From a virus, in the IMG/VR virus record IMGVR_UViG_3300035204_000988, positions 1-21,409 of that record: a stretch of DNA of 21,409 nucleotides; one strand, 5' to 3'. A program made the translations under genes and the position numbers. Numbering within the stretch: position 1 is the stretch's first letter; each line of letters starts with the position of its first letter. The notes beneath the pieces were generated by a model. The model was given only the letters and a program-made list of their open reading frames with translations. It was not told where the DNA came from and ran no database searches. Of this stretch, positions 7,534 to 14,686 are shown piece after piece.

Positions 7534-8505
7534 ATGGCTGGAATACTAAGCGATGTTTGTAAGCGCCTTGAGGGCGCTAATTTGTTGGAGGACGAGGCTC
7601 AGGTTCACGGGTATGTGGATTCCGGTTCGTATGCTCTTAATAAGATTATGTCCGGGAAATACAACGGGGGTTTTCCCATTGGAGCTATAACTGAAATTTA
7701 TGGGGAGTCCTCCACGGCAAAAACTGTGTTCCTAACTCATGCTTTTGTGGGAGCCCAGAAGCAAGGCTACTACACTATAATGGTGGATAATGAGCACGCT
7801 TACTCCCCCGGATTTGCCAAAACATTGGGGGTTGACCCCTCTAAACTAGTTTACCTAATGCCGGAAACAATGGAGGCCTGCTTCGAGGCTATTGAGGAGG
7901 TTATTAAGGCAATCCGAGAAAAGGACCAAGACACACCCATTGTTATTGGGTATGATTCTATAGGTGTGTCCCCTACAAAAAAAGAGATGGAGGATGATTT
8001 TGGCAAAAATAGTGAAATGTCCGGGGCAATACGTGCGAAAGTAGCTGGACAGTGTTTGCGTAGAATTAATCCTCTTTTAAGAAAACACAAAGCCGCGCTG
8101 GTTATTATCAATCAAGTCCGAAGTAAGGTGGGACTAGTTTTTGGGGACCCCAGGACTAAGGCGGGGGGTGGAAAGGCATTGCTTTATTATTGTGCGGTTT
8201 CCCTTGAGACCACTTCAGCCAAATCTGATGTTATATATGATGAGATTAAAAATCCAATTGGGATTAAAGGAACGGTAAAATGTGTTAAAAACAAGGTAAC
8301 CGTTCCCTATCAGGATTGTGAGTTTAGGCTTATATATGATAAGGGGTTGGAACGGTCTTATGGGCTAACTGTTTCTATGTACAAAAATGGGATAGTAACC
8401 TCCCCCTCAAAAGGGTGGTACTCTTTAGAGGAGGGCAGTAAAAATAGGGCGGCAGATTTAAACAAAGTTCTTGCTGGGAAAGTTCAGTCTGGGGAAATTA
8501 AATAG
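7534..8505 (+). CDS. uvsX: UvsX/RecA-type recombinase
   Basis: A 323-residue strand-exchange ATPase acting with the gp32-like protein in recombination-dependent replication and repair. Walker A is GESSTAKT at 57-64, a UvsX-like variant of RecA GPESSGKT. TIMVDNEHAY at 81-90 contains the Asp-x-Glu that primes water. Walker B is PIVIGYDSIG at 135-144. Loop 2 and the Gln switch are visible as INQVRSKVGLVFGDPRTKAGGGKAL (192-216), very close to RecA and UvsX. Length is between T4 UvsX (about 390) and minimal RecA cores; the RecA C-terminal domain seems reduced. No SD precedes the ATG; instead TTTATACT lies directly upstream. It may be preceded by the 53-residue peptide in the same transcript. Confidence 0.9.
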   Translation: MAGILSDVCKRLEGANLLEDEAQVHGYVDSGSYALNKIMSGKYNGGFPIGAITEIYGESSTAKTVFLTHAFVGAQKQGYYTIMVDNEHAYSPGFAKTLGVDPSKLVYLMPETMEACFEAIEEVIKAIREKDQDTPIVIGYDSIGVSPTKKEMEDDFGKNSEMSGAIRAKVAGQCLRRINPLLRKHKAALVIINQVRSKVGLVFGDPRTKAGGGKALLYYCAVSLETTSAKSDVIYDEIKNPIGIKGTVKCVKNKVTVPYQDCEFRLIYDKGLERSYGLTVSMYKNGIVTSPSKGWYSLEEGSKNRAADLNKVLAGKVQSGEIK

Positions 8506-8738
8506 TGATTTTCGATATTATTGCTTGGGTAATTGTTCTCGCTGGGATTGCTGTCTTTCTGGGGCAGTTTTATTTAGCGGGGCGTTTTATAGGAAGGGTC
8601 TATGGGGTCTTTAAGCCAAGGCCAAAGCCCCTCCAATTACCCCCTCATCCTCCCCAGGATGAAAAACCAAAAAAAGCTTCACCTCCTGAAGCCGACCCTA
8701 AATACAAAATTAATCCAACCTTTTCCTGGGAAAGCTAG
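8505..8738 (+). CDS. Small single-pass membrane protein with Pro/Lys-rich tail
   Basis: A 77-residue protein starting with GTG that shares one base with the uvsX stop. Residues about 2-30 form one hydrophobic segment (IFDIIAWVIVLAGIAVFLGQ), followed by Arg-rich residues consistent with the cytoplasmic side. The rest is a Pro/Lys-rich tail (KPRPKPLQLPPHPP and similar). It has no signal peptidase site that I can see. No family is recognised; a membrane-anchored scaffold or a lysis-related accessory role is possible but unsupported. The GTG is the only sensible start because the hydrophobic helix begins immediately after it. Confidence 0.6.
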   Translation: MIFDIIAWVIVLAGIAVFLGQFYLAGRFIGRVYGVFKPRPKPLQLPPHPPQDEKPKKASPPEADPKYKINPTFSWES

Positions 8739-8749
8739 ATATTTATACA

Positions 8750-9130
8750 ATGGCTAAACGAAAAACAGGGAACAAAGATATTTCCCCCGAAAAGGTGGGA
8801 AAATTGGACGCCGGGAAGAAGTCTAGGGTACCCGTATACGCCTCCATTGGAGACGCTTTATCTAAGCACGGATACGGAACCTATTTTACAACCCCAAAGG
8901 CAGATAGGATTTATGTTATTACTCGTGGGACGTGGGGGGATAAGTCCGCTAATAAAGTAGTAAAAGGCTTTCCGGGGAAGACACCTATAAATAAAATTAA
9001 GGCTTTTTCTAAGAGGACAAAGGTGAAGCACACTTCAACCCCAATGCCTGGTACGGAAGCGGGGAAAGCTAAAGCTGGGTACGCAACGGATAAAGTTCGC
9101 GACCTAAAGAAACGCCAAAAACCTTTATAA
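8750..9130 (+). CDS. Unknown basic protein
   Basis: A 126-residue protein rich in Lys and Arg at both ends (MAKRKTGNKDI at the start and VRDLKKRQKPL at the end). A central stretch (PVYASIGDALSKHGYGTYFT, then RIYVITRGTWG) looks like a small folded core. The composition suggests contact with nucleic acid or virion packaging, but I recognise no family. The ATG is 11 bases after the previous stop, with no SD; ATTTATACA directly precedes it. It overlaps the next gene by one base (TAATG). Confidence 0.6.
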   Translation: MAKRKTGNKDISPEKVGKLDAGKKSRVPVYASIGDALSKHGYGTYFTTPKADRIYVITRGTWGDKSANKVVKGFPGKTPINKIKAFSKRTKVKHTSTPMPGTEAGKAKAGYATDKVRDLKKRQKPL

Positions 9131-9444
9131 TGCCAAGTCCTTACACTCCTAAAAAAAGCTATTTTTCTGAGGCTAGAGTCCAAAAGATGGCCAAGGATGT
9201 TATCCGTGATTGCAAGCACGATAGAGACCTTGCTTTACAAGCATTTGCTTATTTTAAAACTATTGTTGACGCGAACCCTATGGATGATAAATCTAAGTCT
9301 GAATTGTCCAAAGCACTGGATTTAGCTCAATCTGCTAATGATAAAGTCGTGAGAATTTTAGATTTAATGCTAAAAATGACTGCGGTTGAGATAAAAAATT
9401 CTAAAGACGTCAAACCCATGTCCTTCGAGGACCTTCAGAAATGA
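9130..9444 (+). CDS. Unknown small helical protein
   Basis: A 104-residue, helix-rich, mixed-charge protein. The N-terminus PSPYTPKKSYFSEARVQKMA leads into helices with a Leu/Ala heptad-like pattern (LSKALDLAQSANDKVVRILDLMLKM, residues about 57-82). No catalytic motif, signal or membrane segment is visible, and I do not recognise the family. It overlaps both neighbours by 1-4 bases, so it is probably translated together with the ClpA/B-type ATPase that follows; an adaptor for that ATPase is one possible role. Confidence 0.55.
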   Translation: MPSPYTPKKSYFSEARVQKMAKDVIRDCKHDRDLALQAFAYFKTIVDANPMDDKSKSELSKALDLAQSANDKVVRILDLMLKMTAVEIKNSKDVKPMSFEDLQK

Positions 9445-10682
9445 GCAAAGACACCAAAGATAATTTTATAGTTTATTCCCATGTATTGGATGTTTTCATT
9501 TCGATACGAAAACTGACGGACGAGGAGATTGAGGACCTTGTGGTTAGAGTTGTGGACACTGTAACGGCTCCGAAGTCTTCAATATCCCAATTCATTGAGC
9601 TTATTTTAGAAAAGGTAGTCATAGGATACCCTGATTTAATTTCTGATGCTGATGACGGGGTTAGAGAAGCCATTTTTGAGTGTGTTACAGAGATTTATCC
9701 AGGCTTCTCCTTGGAGTTAATCAGTAAGACGGTAAACTCTTACATGCACGGGGAGGGGGAACTTCCTGATGGAGGGAGCAGTTCTCTTCTGTCCCTAAAG
9801 CAGGTGGACAAAATATCGAAGGCTTTAAAAAGCAACGTGATTGGCCAGAATGAGGCTGTGGATGAAATTATTAAGCATATAAAACTAATAGAATCGAAAC
9901 TTGAAAAGTCCTCGAACCTATTTTTTATTGGCCCTACTGGCGTAGGTAAAACTGAAATGGCGAAAGTTCTCGCCTCGGCTTATCTCGGGAACGAGAGTCG
10001 TTTGTTAAAAATTAATTGTGGAGAGTATTCGAGTAGCCACGAGTATGCAAAATTGGTGGGCAGCCCCCCTGGATATATTGGGCATGGGGAGAAAGGTCTT
10101 TTAACCCAGAAGGCAAGTGAGTCCTCGAAATGGGTTATTCTTTTTGATGAAATTGAGAAAGCTCATTCAAAGCTATATGATTTGCTTTTAAACTTAATGG
10201 ATGAGGGGACAATCACGGATAATCAAGGCGTTGTTTTGGATTTTTCTAATTCCATTATTTTATACACAAGTAATGTTGGATTACGAGAATTTGTAGGAAA
10301 AACCTATCTTGGGTTCGGGGAACAGAAGGTATCGTATGAGGAAGCTAAAAGCAACATAGAATCTGTGTTCAAAGAGAAGTTTTCCCCAGAATTTATTAAT
10401 AGATTGGACGCTGTTATTTACTTTAATACCCTAAATAAGGATGACGCTAAGAAAATAGCGAAACTCCACTTAAAGAAGCTTCCCTTGAAAGTCTCCCCTA
10501 AACTCGTATCATATGTCGTCGATGAAGCCTTCTCAGAGGACTACGGCGCTAGAAATATTCGTAGATTTATTAAAAATAATATTTCTATTAAAATCGCCGA
10601 CAAAATTTTAAGCGGCAAAGTCTCAGATGCTTATACCCCCCTCTTCAAAAAAAATGAGTTCCTCGGATTCAAGTCTGTTTAA
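9441..10682 (+). CDS. ClpA/ClpB-type AAA+ ATPase, single module with a novel N-terminal domain
   Basis: A 413-residue AAA+ unfoldase-like protein. From about residue 120 it matches the second ATPase module of ClpA/ClpB: VIGQNEAVDEI (133-143), Walker A GPTGVGKT (164-171), the pore-loop region SPPGYIGHGEKG (208-219), Walker B VILFDEIEKAH (232-242), sensor 1 YTSN (275-278), arginine finger in FINRLD (319-323) and sensor 2 GARNIRR (369-375). Residues 1-115 are not a Clp repeat domain and I do not recognise them; a Gly/Ser-rich linker joins the parts. I see no clear IGF/L-type ClpP-binding loop, so it may work alone as a chaperone or disassembly motor. It overlaps the upstream small gene by 4 bases. 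Confidence 0.85.
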   Translation: MSKDTKDNFIVYSHVLDVFISIRKLTDEEIEDLVVRVVDTVTAPKSSISQFIELILEKVVIGYPDLISDADDGVREAIFECVTEIYPGFSLELISKTVNSYMHGEGELPDGGSSSLLSLKQVDKISKALKSNVIGQNEAVDEIIKHIKLIESKLEKSSNLFFIGPTGVGKTEMAKVLASAYLGNESRLLKINCGEYSSSHEYAKLVGSPPGYIGHGEKGLLTQKASESSKWVILFDEIEKAHSKLYDLLLNLMDEGTITDNQGVVLDFSNSIILYTSNVGLREFVGKTYLGFGEQKVSYEEAKSNIESVFKEKFSPEFINRLDAVIYFNTLNKDDAKKIAKLHLKKLPLKVSPKLVSYVVDEAFSEDYGARNIRRFIKNNISIKIADKILSGKVSDAYTPLFKKNEFLGFKSV

Positions 10683-10920
10683 GGCTAATGTAGGTAACAT
10701 ACTTACTTTACTGCTGTGTTTTGCAAGCGTGGGGGTCTCCTATGGTACGACACAGAATAGAGTAGGGAACTTAGAGGAAAGGGTGGCTGTTCTTGAAGCA
10801 CGAACGCTCTCTCAGTTAGAGAGCCTTAATGAGAATATAACAAAATTGCGTGTAGATGTGGGGAAAATGTCACAGGATATTAATTGGATGAAGGCCCGTA
10901 TGGTCCCCGAAAAAGAGTAA
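10654..10920 (+). CDS. Membrane-anchored coiled-coil small protein (holin-like architecture)
   Basis: An 88-residue protein if started at ATG 10654; an in-frame ATG at 10627 would add 9 residues. Residues about 13-31 (VGNILTLLLCFASVGVSYG) form a single transmembrane segment. Residues about 37-80 show heptad-like hydrophobic spacing (RVGNLEERVAVLEARTLSQL and onward), predicting a coiled coil. One transmembrane helix plus a coiled coil is common in phage holin-like or anchor proteins, but nothing specific identifies it. It overlaps the end of the AAA+ ATPase by 29 bases. No SD stands out for either start. The function is unknown. Confidence 0.55.
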   Translation: MSSSDSSLFKANVGNILTLLLCFASVGVSYGTTQNRVGNLEERVAVLEARTLSQLESLNENITKLRVDVGKMSQDINWMKARMVPEKE

Positions 10921-10948
10921 AAAAAACGTTCAAACCACCCCTCCCGGG

Positions 10949-10962
10949 ACTATAACATAGTA
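10949..10962 (+). promoter_or_regulatory. Palindromic -10-like element upstream of the gene at 10993
   Basis: ACTATAACATAGTA, containing the dyad ACTAT-AAC-ATAGT. The same 14 bases occur at 14680-14693 in front of the tRNA. A weak -35 (TTCAAA at 10929-10934) lies 16 bases upstream of TATAAC. It sits in a 72-base gap that also has GGAG just before the next ATG. A shared promoter or operator is the likely reading. Confidence 0.45.
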
Positions 10963-10992
10963 TACAACTAAGGGATTTTCCTGGAGAAAACA

Positions 10993-11259
10993 ATGAACGA
11001 AAAAACTTTTACATACGAGAATTACGAGCATGATGCCGAACCAAGCGTACTAGTTACGTCTGAAAACCAGCACACGCTACAAGGGTTCAATATTAATTAC
11101 ATGACTAAAGGGCAAGCAACTCGCATTCGTAATGAGTGGAAACGGGTAGCTAAGCAAAACTGGGCATTGTCCACTAAAGTTCGTGTGGTTATGAATCGGG
11201 TGGGTAAACCTGCAAAGCAATCTTACAGAACTTACCGGAAAGAGTACATTAGCCTGTAG
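10993..11259 (+). CDS. Unknown small basic protein
   Basis: An 88-residue protein with an acidic N-terminal part (NEKTFTYENYEHDAEPSV) and a strongly basic C-terminal half (KGQATRIRNEWKRVAKQNW, then PAKQSYRTYRKEYI). No family is recognised. It has its own upstream gap with a promoter-like box and a fair SD (GGAG, 7 bases before ATG), and is followed by a strong terminator, so it is probably a single-gene or last-gene transcription unit made in quantity. The basic half suggests binding to nucleic acid or to an acidic partner. Confidence 0.65.
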   Translation: MNEKTFTYENYEHDAEPSVLVTSENQHTLQGFNINYMTKGQATRIRNEWKRVAKQNWALSTKVRVVMNRVGKPAKQSYRTYRKEYISL

Positions 11260-11296
11260 TTCAAAGGTTACTGTAAGTTTACCTTATATTATTTCT

Positions 11297-11334
11297 TAGT
11301 AGCGCAGATTACTGCGCTACTATTTTTTATTTTA
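11297..11334 (+). terminator. Rho-independent terminator
   Basis: A perfect 11-bp stem (TAGTAGCGCAG at 11297-11307 with CTGCGCTACTA at 11312-11322), a 4-base loop ATTA, then a T-rich tail TTTTTTATTTT. This is a classic intrinsic terminator. It separates the recombination/chaperone block from the rml block, which restarts at the TATAAT 4 bases further on. Confidence 0.92.
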
Positions 11335-11337
11335 TGC

Positions 11338-11343
11338 TATAAT
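11338..11343 (+). promoter_or_regulatory. Extended -10 promoter for the rmlA operon
   Basis: TATAAT preceded by TGC (extended -10), directly after the terminator. The -35 position holds only the terminator stem and T-tract, with no TTGACA. The ATG of rmlA is 7 bases beyond the box, so a start at the usual distance would give a leaderless message; no SD is present at a usable distance. Confidence 0.55.
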
Positions 11344-11349
11344 AAGGGT

Positions 11350-12075
11350 ATGAAAGGAATTGTTTTAGCTGGGGGACTTGGAACTCGCTTAAACCCTCTG
11401 ACGTTTGCGACGAATAAACACTTACTCCCTGTTTATGACCGTCCTATGGTTTATTACCCTATACAAACTTTGGTGAATGCGGGTATCCGAGATATTATGG
11501 TTGTCACCGGGGGTCCCCACGCAGGGGACTTTATCCGCGTTCTAAAAAATGGGGAGGAGTTGGGTTTAGAGAAAATAAGTTATGCTTACCAGGAAGGGGA
11601 AGGAGGAATTGCACAAGCGCTCTCTATGGCGGAGCCTTTTGTGGGGTCCGATAGTTGCACTGTCATACTTGGGGATAACATTATTGCTGATGATATTAGT
11701 GGGGCGGTTAGTAATTTTGAGTCTGTGGGAGGATGCCACATCTTTACTAAGGCGGTACATGACCCGGAAAGATTCGGAGTAATTAAGTTTGATGAGGAGG
11801 GAGGAGGTATTAAGGACATCATTGAGAAGCCCCCTATACCACCTTCTAATGAAGCCGTAATTGGTTTGTACATGTACGATAATAGCGTGTTTAACCGCAT
11901 TAAATCCCTTAAGCCTTCTAATCGGGGGGAGCTAGAGGTTACTGATTTGAATAAATCTTACCTAAGAGAAGGGAAACTAACGGCCCACAGGGTTCACGGA
12001 ACGTGGGTAGATTGTGGAACGTTTGATTCTTTGGCGAAAGCCACAACTAAATTTTTTGAAGATAAACATGAGTAA
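11350..12075 (+). CDS. rmlA: Glucose-1-phosphate thymidylyltransferase (short form)
   Basis: A 241-residue nucleotidyltransferase expected to join dTTP and glucose-1-phosphate to give dTDP-glucose, the first step of dTDP-deoxysugar synthesis. The signature MKGIVLAGGLGTRLNPLT (1-18), KHLLPVYDRPMVYYPI (23-38), ILGDNI (about 106-111), EKPPIPPS and the GTWVDCGTFDSL segment near the C-terminus all match RmlA, and the KxLLPVYDxP motif argues against a CDP-glucose enzyme. It lacks the roughly 50-residue C-terminal extension of typical 290-residue bacterial RmlA that carries the allosteric dTDP-rhamnose site, so it may escape feedback control. It is the first gene after the terminator at 11297. Confidence 0.92.
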   Translation: MKGIVLAGGLGTRLNPLTFATNKHLLPVYDRPMVYYPIQTLVNAGIRDIMVVTGGPHAGDFIRVLKNGEELGLEKISYAYQEGEGGIAQALSMAEPFVGSDSCTVILGDNIIADDISGAVSNFESVGGCHIFTKAVHDPERFGVIKFDEEGGGIKDIIEKPPIPPSNEAVIGLYMYDNSVFNRIKSLKPSNRGELEVTDLNKSYLREGKLTAHRVHGTWVDCGTFDSLAKATTKFFEDKHE

Positions 12076-13051
12076 TAAAAAAATTGTCGTAACAGGAGGC
12101 TGGGGCTTTATAGGCTCCCGTTTTATCCTAAAAGTTTTGGAAGACACCGATTATAGTGTTCGGGTTATTGATAAAGGCACGTACGCCGCCGATAAGAGCC
12201 GGGTGTTCAATAACTTAAAGAGGGAGGAGGACAAAAATAGAATTGAGATTTTGGAGGTAGATATTTGTGACTGCAGAAAGGAGTACCTAGCGGGTTGCGA
12301 CTATGTGGTTAATTTCGCGGCGGAGAGCCATGTGGACAATTCCATTAGTGATGGCAAGCCTTTCATTAGAAGTAATGTAGAGGGTGTTTTTACCCTTCTG
12401 GAATGTGCCAGGAAGAGCCCTGACCTGAAAAAGTTCATCCATATTTCCACGGATGAAGTTTACGGGGATATGCAGGACCTAATAGGGGAACCAAAAGCCA
12501 CAGAATCTTTCCCCTTACGCCCGAGTTCCTACTACTCAGCCTCCAAGGCATCAGCGGACCTTTTAGTCCAGTCAGTGGCCAGGACGTACGGACTCCCTTA
12601 TATTATTACACGCAGTTGCAATAATTTTGGGCCAAATCAGGACCCTGAAAAGTTTATCCCTAAAATCTTTAAGTCGATTCAGGAAGGTAAGGAGGTTCCC
12701 GTTTACGGTGACGGTAAACAATCTCGGGAATGGATGCACGTAGATGATAATGTGGGTATTATTCTAAACTTAATGCTGTCAGGTGCCACCAACGAGATTT
12801 TTAACATTGGAAGTGGGCACCATTTAACAAACCTTGAGGTAGTTGGTTGCATTGGGGAGCTTCTAAACTCAGACGTGAATTACAGTTACGTGCCAGACAG
12901 GTTGGGCCACGATAGGGTTTACAGCTTAGACACTTCTAAGCTTGATAAATTTTTTGGGGATGTTTTTCATGGTAGTCTAGTATATCGTAAGTTGAAATAT
13001 TTTTTAAAAGATGAAGTTGCAAGGGTTAAAAGTTTTTCTAACGGGGGCTAG
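12068..13051 (+). CDS. rmlB: dTDP-glucose 4,6-dehydratase
   Basis: A 327-residue extended short-chain dehydrogenase that should convert dTDP-glucose to dTDP-4-keto-6-deoxyglucose with bound NAD. NAD-binding VTGGWGFIGSRF is at 8-19, FAAESHVDNSI at 83-93, the catalytic Thr-Asp-Glu in STDEVYGD at 127-134, and Tyr156 and Lys160 in SYYSASKASAD. RSCNNFGPNQ and REWMHVDDN are further RmlB hallmarks. The ATG at 12068 is chosen because it directly precedes the first Rossmann strand and overlaps rmlA by only 8 bases; an earlier start at 12014 would add 18 residues unlike the family. The 3' end overlaps rmlD by 41 bases. Confidence 0.93.
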   Translation: MSNKKIVVTGGWGFIGSRFILKVLEDTDYSVRVIDKGTYAADKSRVFNNLKREEDKNRIEILEVDICDCRKEYLAGCDYVVNFAAESHVDNSISDGKPFIRSNVEGVFTLLECARKSPDLKKFIHISTDEVYGDMQDLIGEPKATESFPLRPSSYYSASKASADLLVQSVARTYGLPYIITRSCNNFGPNQDPEKFIPKIFKSIQEGKEVPVYGDGKQSREWMHVDDNVGIILNLMLSGATNEIFNIGSGHHLTNLEVVGCIGELLNSDVNYSYVPDRLGHDRVYSLDTSKLDKFFGDVFHGSLVYRKLKYFLKDEVARVKSFSNGG

Positions 13052-13706
13052 AGGGCGTCTAGGGGTAGAGTTATCCAAGAGGTTGTTGGAAAAAGGGGCT
13101 GTTACAATAGCCCCTAACAGTCTAGAGTGGGACATCACAAAAGGTGTCAAGCCTAGCCCCCTAATAGTTGACCCTCTTGAGGTTGATTTAGTTATTCATG
13201 CGGCGGCGTACACAGATGTACCTGGTGCAGAGGAAAATCGCTTTGACTGTGTTAAAACAAACATATACGGGACGGAGACCGTCGCAAATTTCGCAAAGTC
13301 TTGTCGGGCAAAGGCTGTCTACATTTCATCAGATTATGTAACTGCCCCACCCCTAAGCTTTTATGCTTTTACGAAGTTAGCCGGGGAAGCTTTCTTTGAT
13401 AAACAAAAAGACATGATTATACGAACCTCCTTTAAATCACGTGGAATGTGGGGCGAAAAGGCCCTTAAGAAGGTTTTTCACCCCGTTTACACAAATGGGG
13501 ATTGGGTTGATATTATAGCGGAACTAATTGTTAAAGCTATTGAAGAAAATCGTACAGGGGTTGTTAATTTGGGTACGAAAGTAAAAACTCTGAAGGATTT
13601 AGCCTTGGAGGAGTACCCCCTAGTGCAAGAGACCCCCGTTACAGAGGCAGATACGCTTTTAGGGTATTATTATCCACGTGATACAACAATGGACTTGACT
13701 ATATAA
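13011..13706 (+). CDS. rmlD: dTDP-4-dehydrorhamnose reductase-like, shortened
   Basis: A 231-residue short-chain dehydrogenase of the RmlD family, which reduces the 4-keto group to finish a dTDP-6-deoxyhexose such as dTDP-L-rhamnose. Visible are FLTGARGRLGVEL (9-21), WDIT (40-43), IHAAAYTDVPGAE (62-74), YISSDYV (104-110) and the Tyr118/Lys122 pair in SFYAFTKLAGE. It is about 60 residues shorter than usual: the loop after SSDYV, normally ending in a VFDG-type motif and a longer run to Tyr-x-x-x-Lys, is cut to a few residues, and the C-terminal substrate region is reduced. Product stereochemistry may therefore differ from rhamnose. The 41-base overlap with rmlB suggests tight coupling. Confidence 0.85.
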   Translation: MKLQGLKVFLTGARGRLGVELSKRLLEKGAVTIAPNSLEWDITKGVKPSPLIVDPLEVDLVIHAAAYTDVPGAEENRFDCVKTNIYGTETVANFAKSCRAKAVYISSDYVTAPPLSFYAFTKLAGEAFFDKQKDMIIRTSFKSRGMWGEKALKKVFHPVYTNGDWVDIIAELIVKAIEENRTGVVNLGTKVKTLKDLALEEYPLVQETPVTEADTLLGYYYPRDTTMDLTI

Positions 13707-13711
13707 TATAG
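13699..13711 (+). promoter_or_regulatory. Palindromic TATAAT element abutting the gene at 13713
   Basis: CTATAT-A-ATATAG is a perfect 6-bp dyad that contains TATAAT (13702-13707). The next ATG starts 6 bases after the box and has no SD. TTGACT occurs just upstream (13695-13700) but far too close to serve as -35 for this box. It resembles the elements at 10949 and 14680. Confidence 0.42.
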
Positions 13712-13712
13712 C

Positions 13713-14165
13713 ATGTCTCAAATAACAACAAGCAACAGGTCTGACAATTGGGGGTTTGATTCTTTCGGGAGCCCTTTGCAGAATACACCCGCCTTTCAGC
13801 GGGAATGGCGGAGTTTATCCACGTCGGTATCCGCCCTTTCTGGTTTAGGAGGTGAAGGGGTGTCTTTGATTGACGCCCCCTCTGCTATTAGACCCGATGC
13901 CAGTGGGAGTATTCACTTGTGGGGACTCGCCGCAACTACGGATGGCAATGGCGCTTTAGCGGGTCTGCTTAAGCAGAATAATAATAGCGGGCAAATTATA
14001 ACGGCTGTTGCTTGTCAAGTAAATGGACCGTTTTTCATGGCCTTTGATGCCCCTGTAAAGTTACCCCTTAACGCTAGTCTGTATTGGGATGAGTTGGCGG
14101 TGACAGGAACGTACCCTTTCATTTCGGTATTTTATACCATCATGTGGGAAAAGGGGAGAAAATAA
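13713..14165 (+). CDS. Unknown small protein A, paralogue of the next gene; possible virion surface protein
   Basis: A 150-residue protein rich in Ser, Gly, Ala and Thr with alternating strands, as in beta-sandwich phage decoration or fibre domains. No known domain is recognised. It shares a pattern with the following gene: SGLGGEGVS (43-51) against SGTAGEGAS, then IHLWG (67-71) against LVIWG, a Gly-Pro after a strand (105-106), and an ending FISVFYTIMW against LLTLIYSIIP. The two look like a tandem duplication with large divergence. Placed between rmlD and glycosyltransferases, it is a reasonable candidate for a particle protein that carries or touches the glycan. This is inference from position and composition only. 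Confidence 0.65.
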   Translation: MSQITTSNRSDNWGFDSFGSPLQNTPAFQREWRSLSTSVSALSGLGGEGVSLIDAPSAIRPDASGSIHLWGLAATTDGNGALAGLLKQNNNSGQIITAVACQVNGPFFMAFDAPVKLPLNASLYWDELAVTGTYPFISVFYTIMWEKGRK

Positions 14166-14686
14166 TGGCTGTCAATATGTGGGATAAGTTTGGTGCGGTG
14201 TCTGGAGGTGCGATTGTACCCCCCTCACCTGGAAGACAAAAAGCCATGCTTCCTAATACCTCTAGGTCATGGAATTTAACAAATTCCCTTAGCGAGGGGG
14301 ATTCTGACGTGTGGTACCCACTTTTTTCTGGCACGGCAGGGGAAGGAGCTTCTTTTAATAACGGGATTCAGACAGTGGGAGAAAATTTTGGGTTTATTGG
14401 CTCCGGAAATGCCCTTGTTATTTGGGGGTTTTCTTTAACAAACGGTGAAACATCCACCCCAGCTGTGAATACTACGGTTGCTTTACAACAGGGGACTGGC
14501 GTAAGGGGGGATGATACTTTTTTGATAATTGGAGGGAAATGCACTGGACCCACTATGGTGTCTTTGGAGATTCCTATCATTCGTCGGGGTCGGGATGGAG
14601 ACATTTTTGCTAAGGTGTTCACCTCACAGGGTACGTGGGATTTACTTACTTTAATTTATTCTATTATACCTGACCCTGTACTATAA
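14165..14686 (+). CDS. Unknown small protein B, paralogue of the previous gene
   Basis: A 173-residue protein starting at ATG 14165, which shares a base with the previous stop (TAATG) and has GGGGAG about 5 bases upstream; an earlier in-frame ATG at 14144 lies within the upstream gene and is less likely. The N-terminus MAVNMWDKFGAVSGGAIVPP is followed by SGTAGEGAS (55-63), LVIWG (84-88), ALQQGTGVRGDDTFLIIGG (106-124), CTGP (126-129) and LLTLIYSIIP (160-169). Strand-rich composition and pairing with protein A suggest a hetero- or homo-oligomeric surface protein. No membrane segment, no signal peptide, no recognised family. Confidence 0.65.
   Translation: MAVNMWDKFGAVSGGAIVPPSPGRQKAMLPNTSRSWNLTNSLSEGDSDVWYPLFSGTAGEGASFNNGIQTVGENFGFIGSGNALVIWGFSLTNGETSTPAVNTTVALQQGTGVRGDDTFLIIGGKCTGPTMVSLEIPIIRRGRDGDIFAKVFTSQGTWDLLTLIYSIIPDPVL

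Noticed and set aside
7364-7549. A 61-residue + strand ORF
   Set aside because: Low-complexity frame shadow of the 53-residue peptide that runs into uvsX.
11586-11900. Minus-strand ORF of 104 residues
   Set aside because: Antisense to conserved rmlA sequence.
12014-12067. Longer N-terminus for rmlB
   Set aside because: It would add 18 residues before the Rossmann strand inside rmlA, with no family support.
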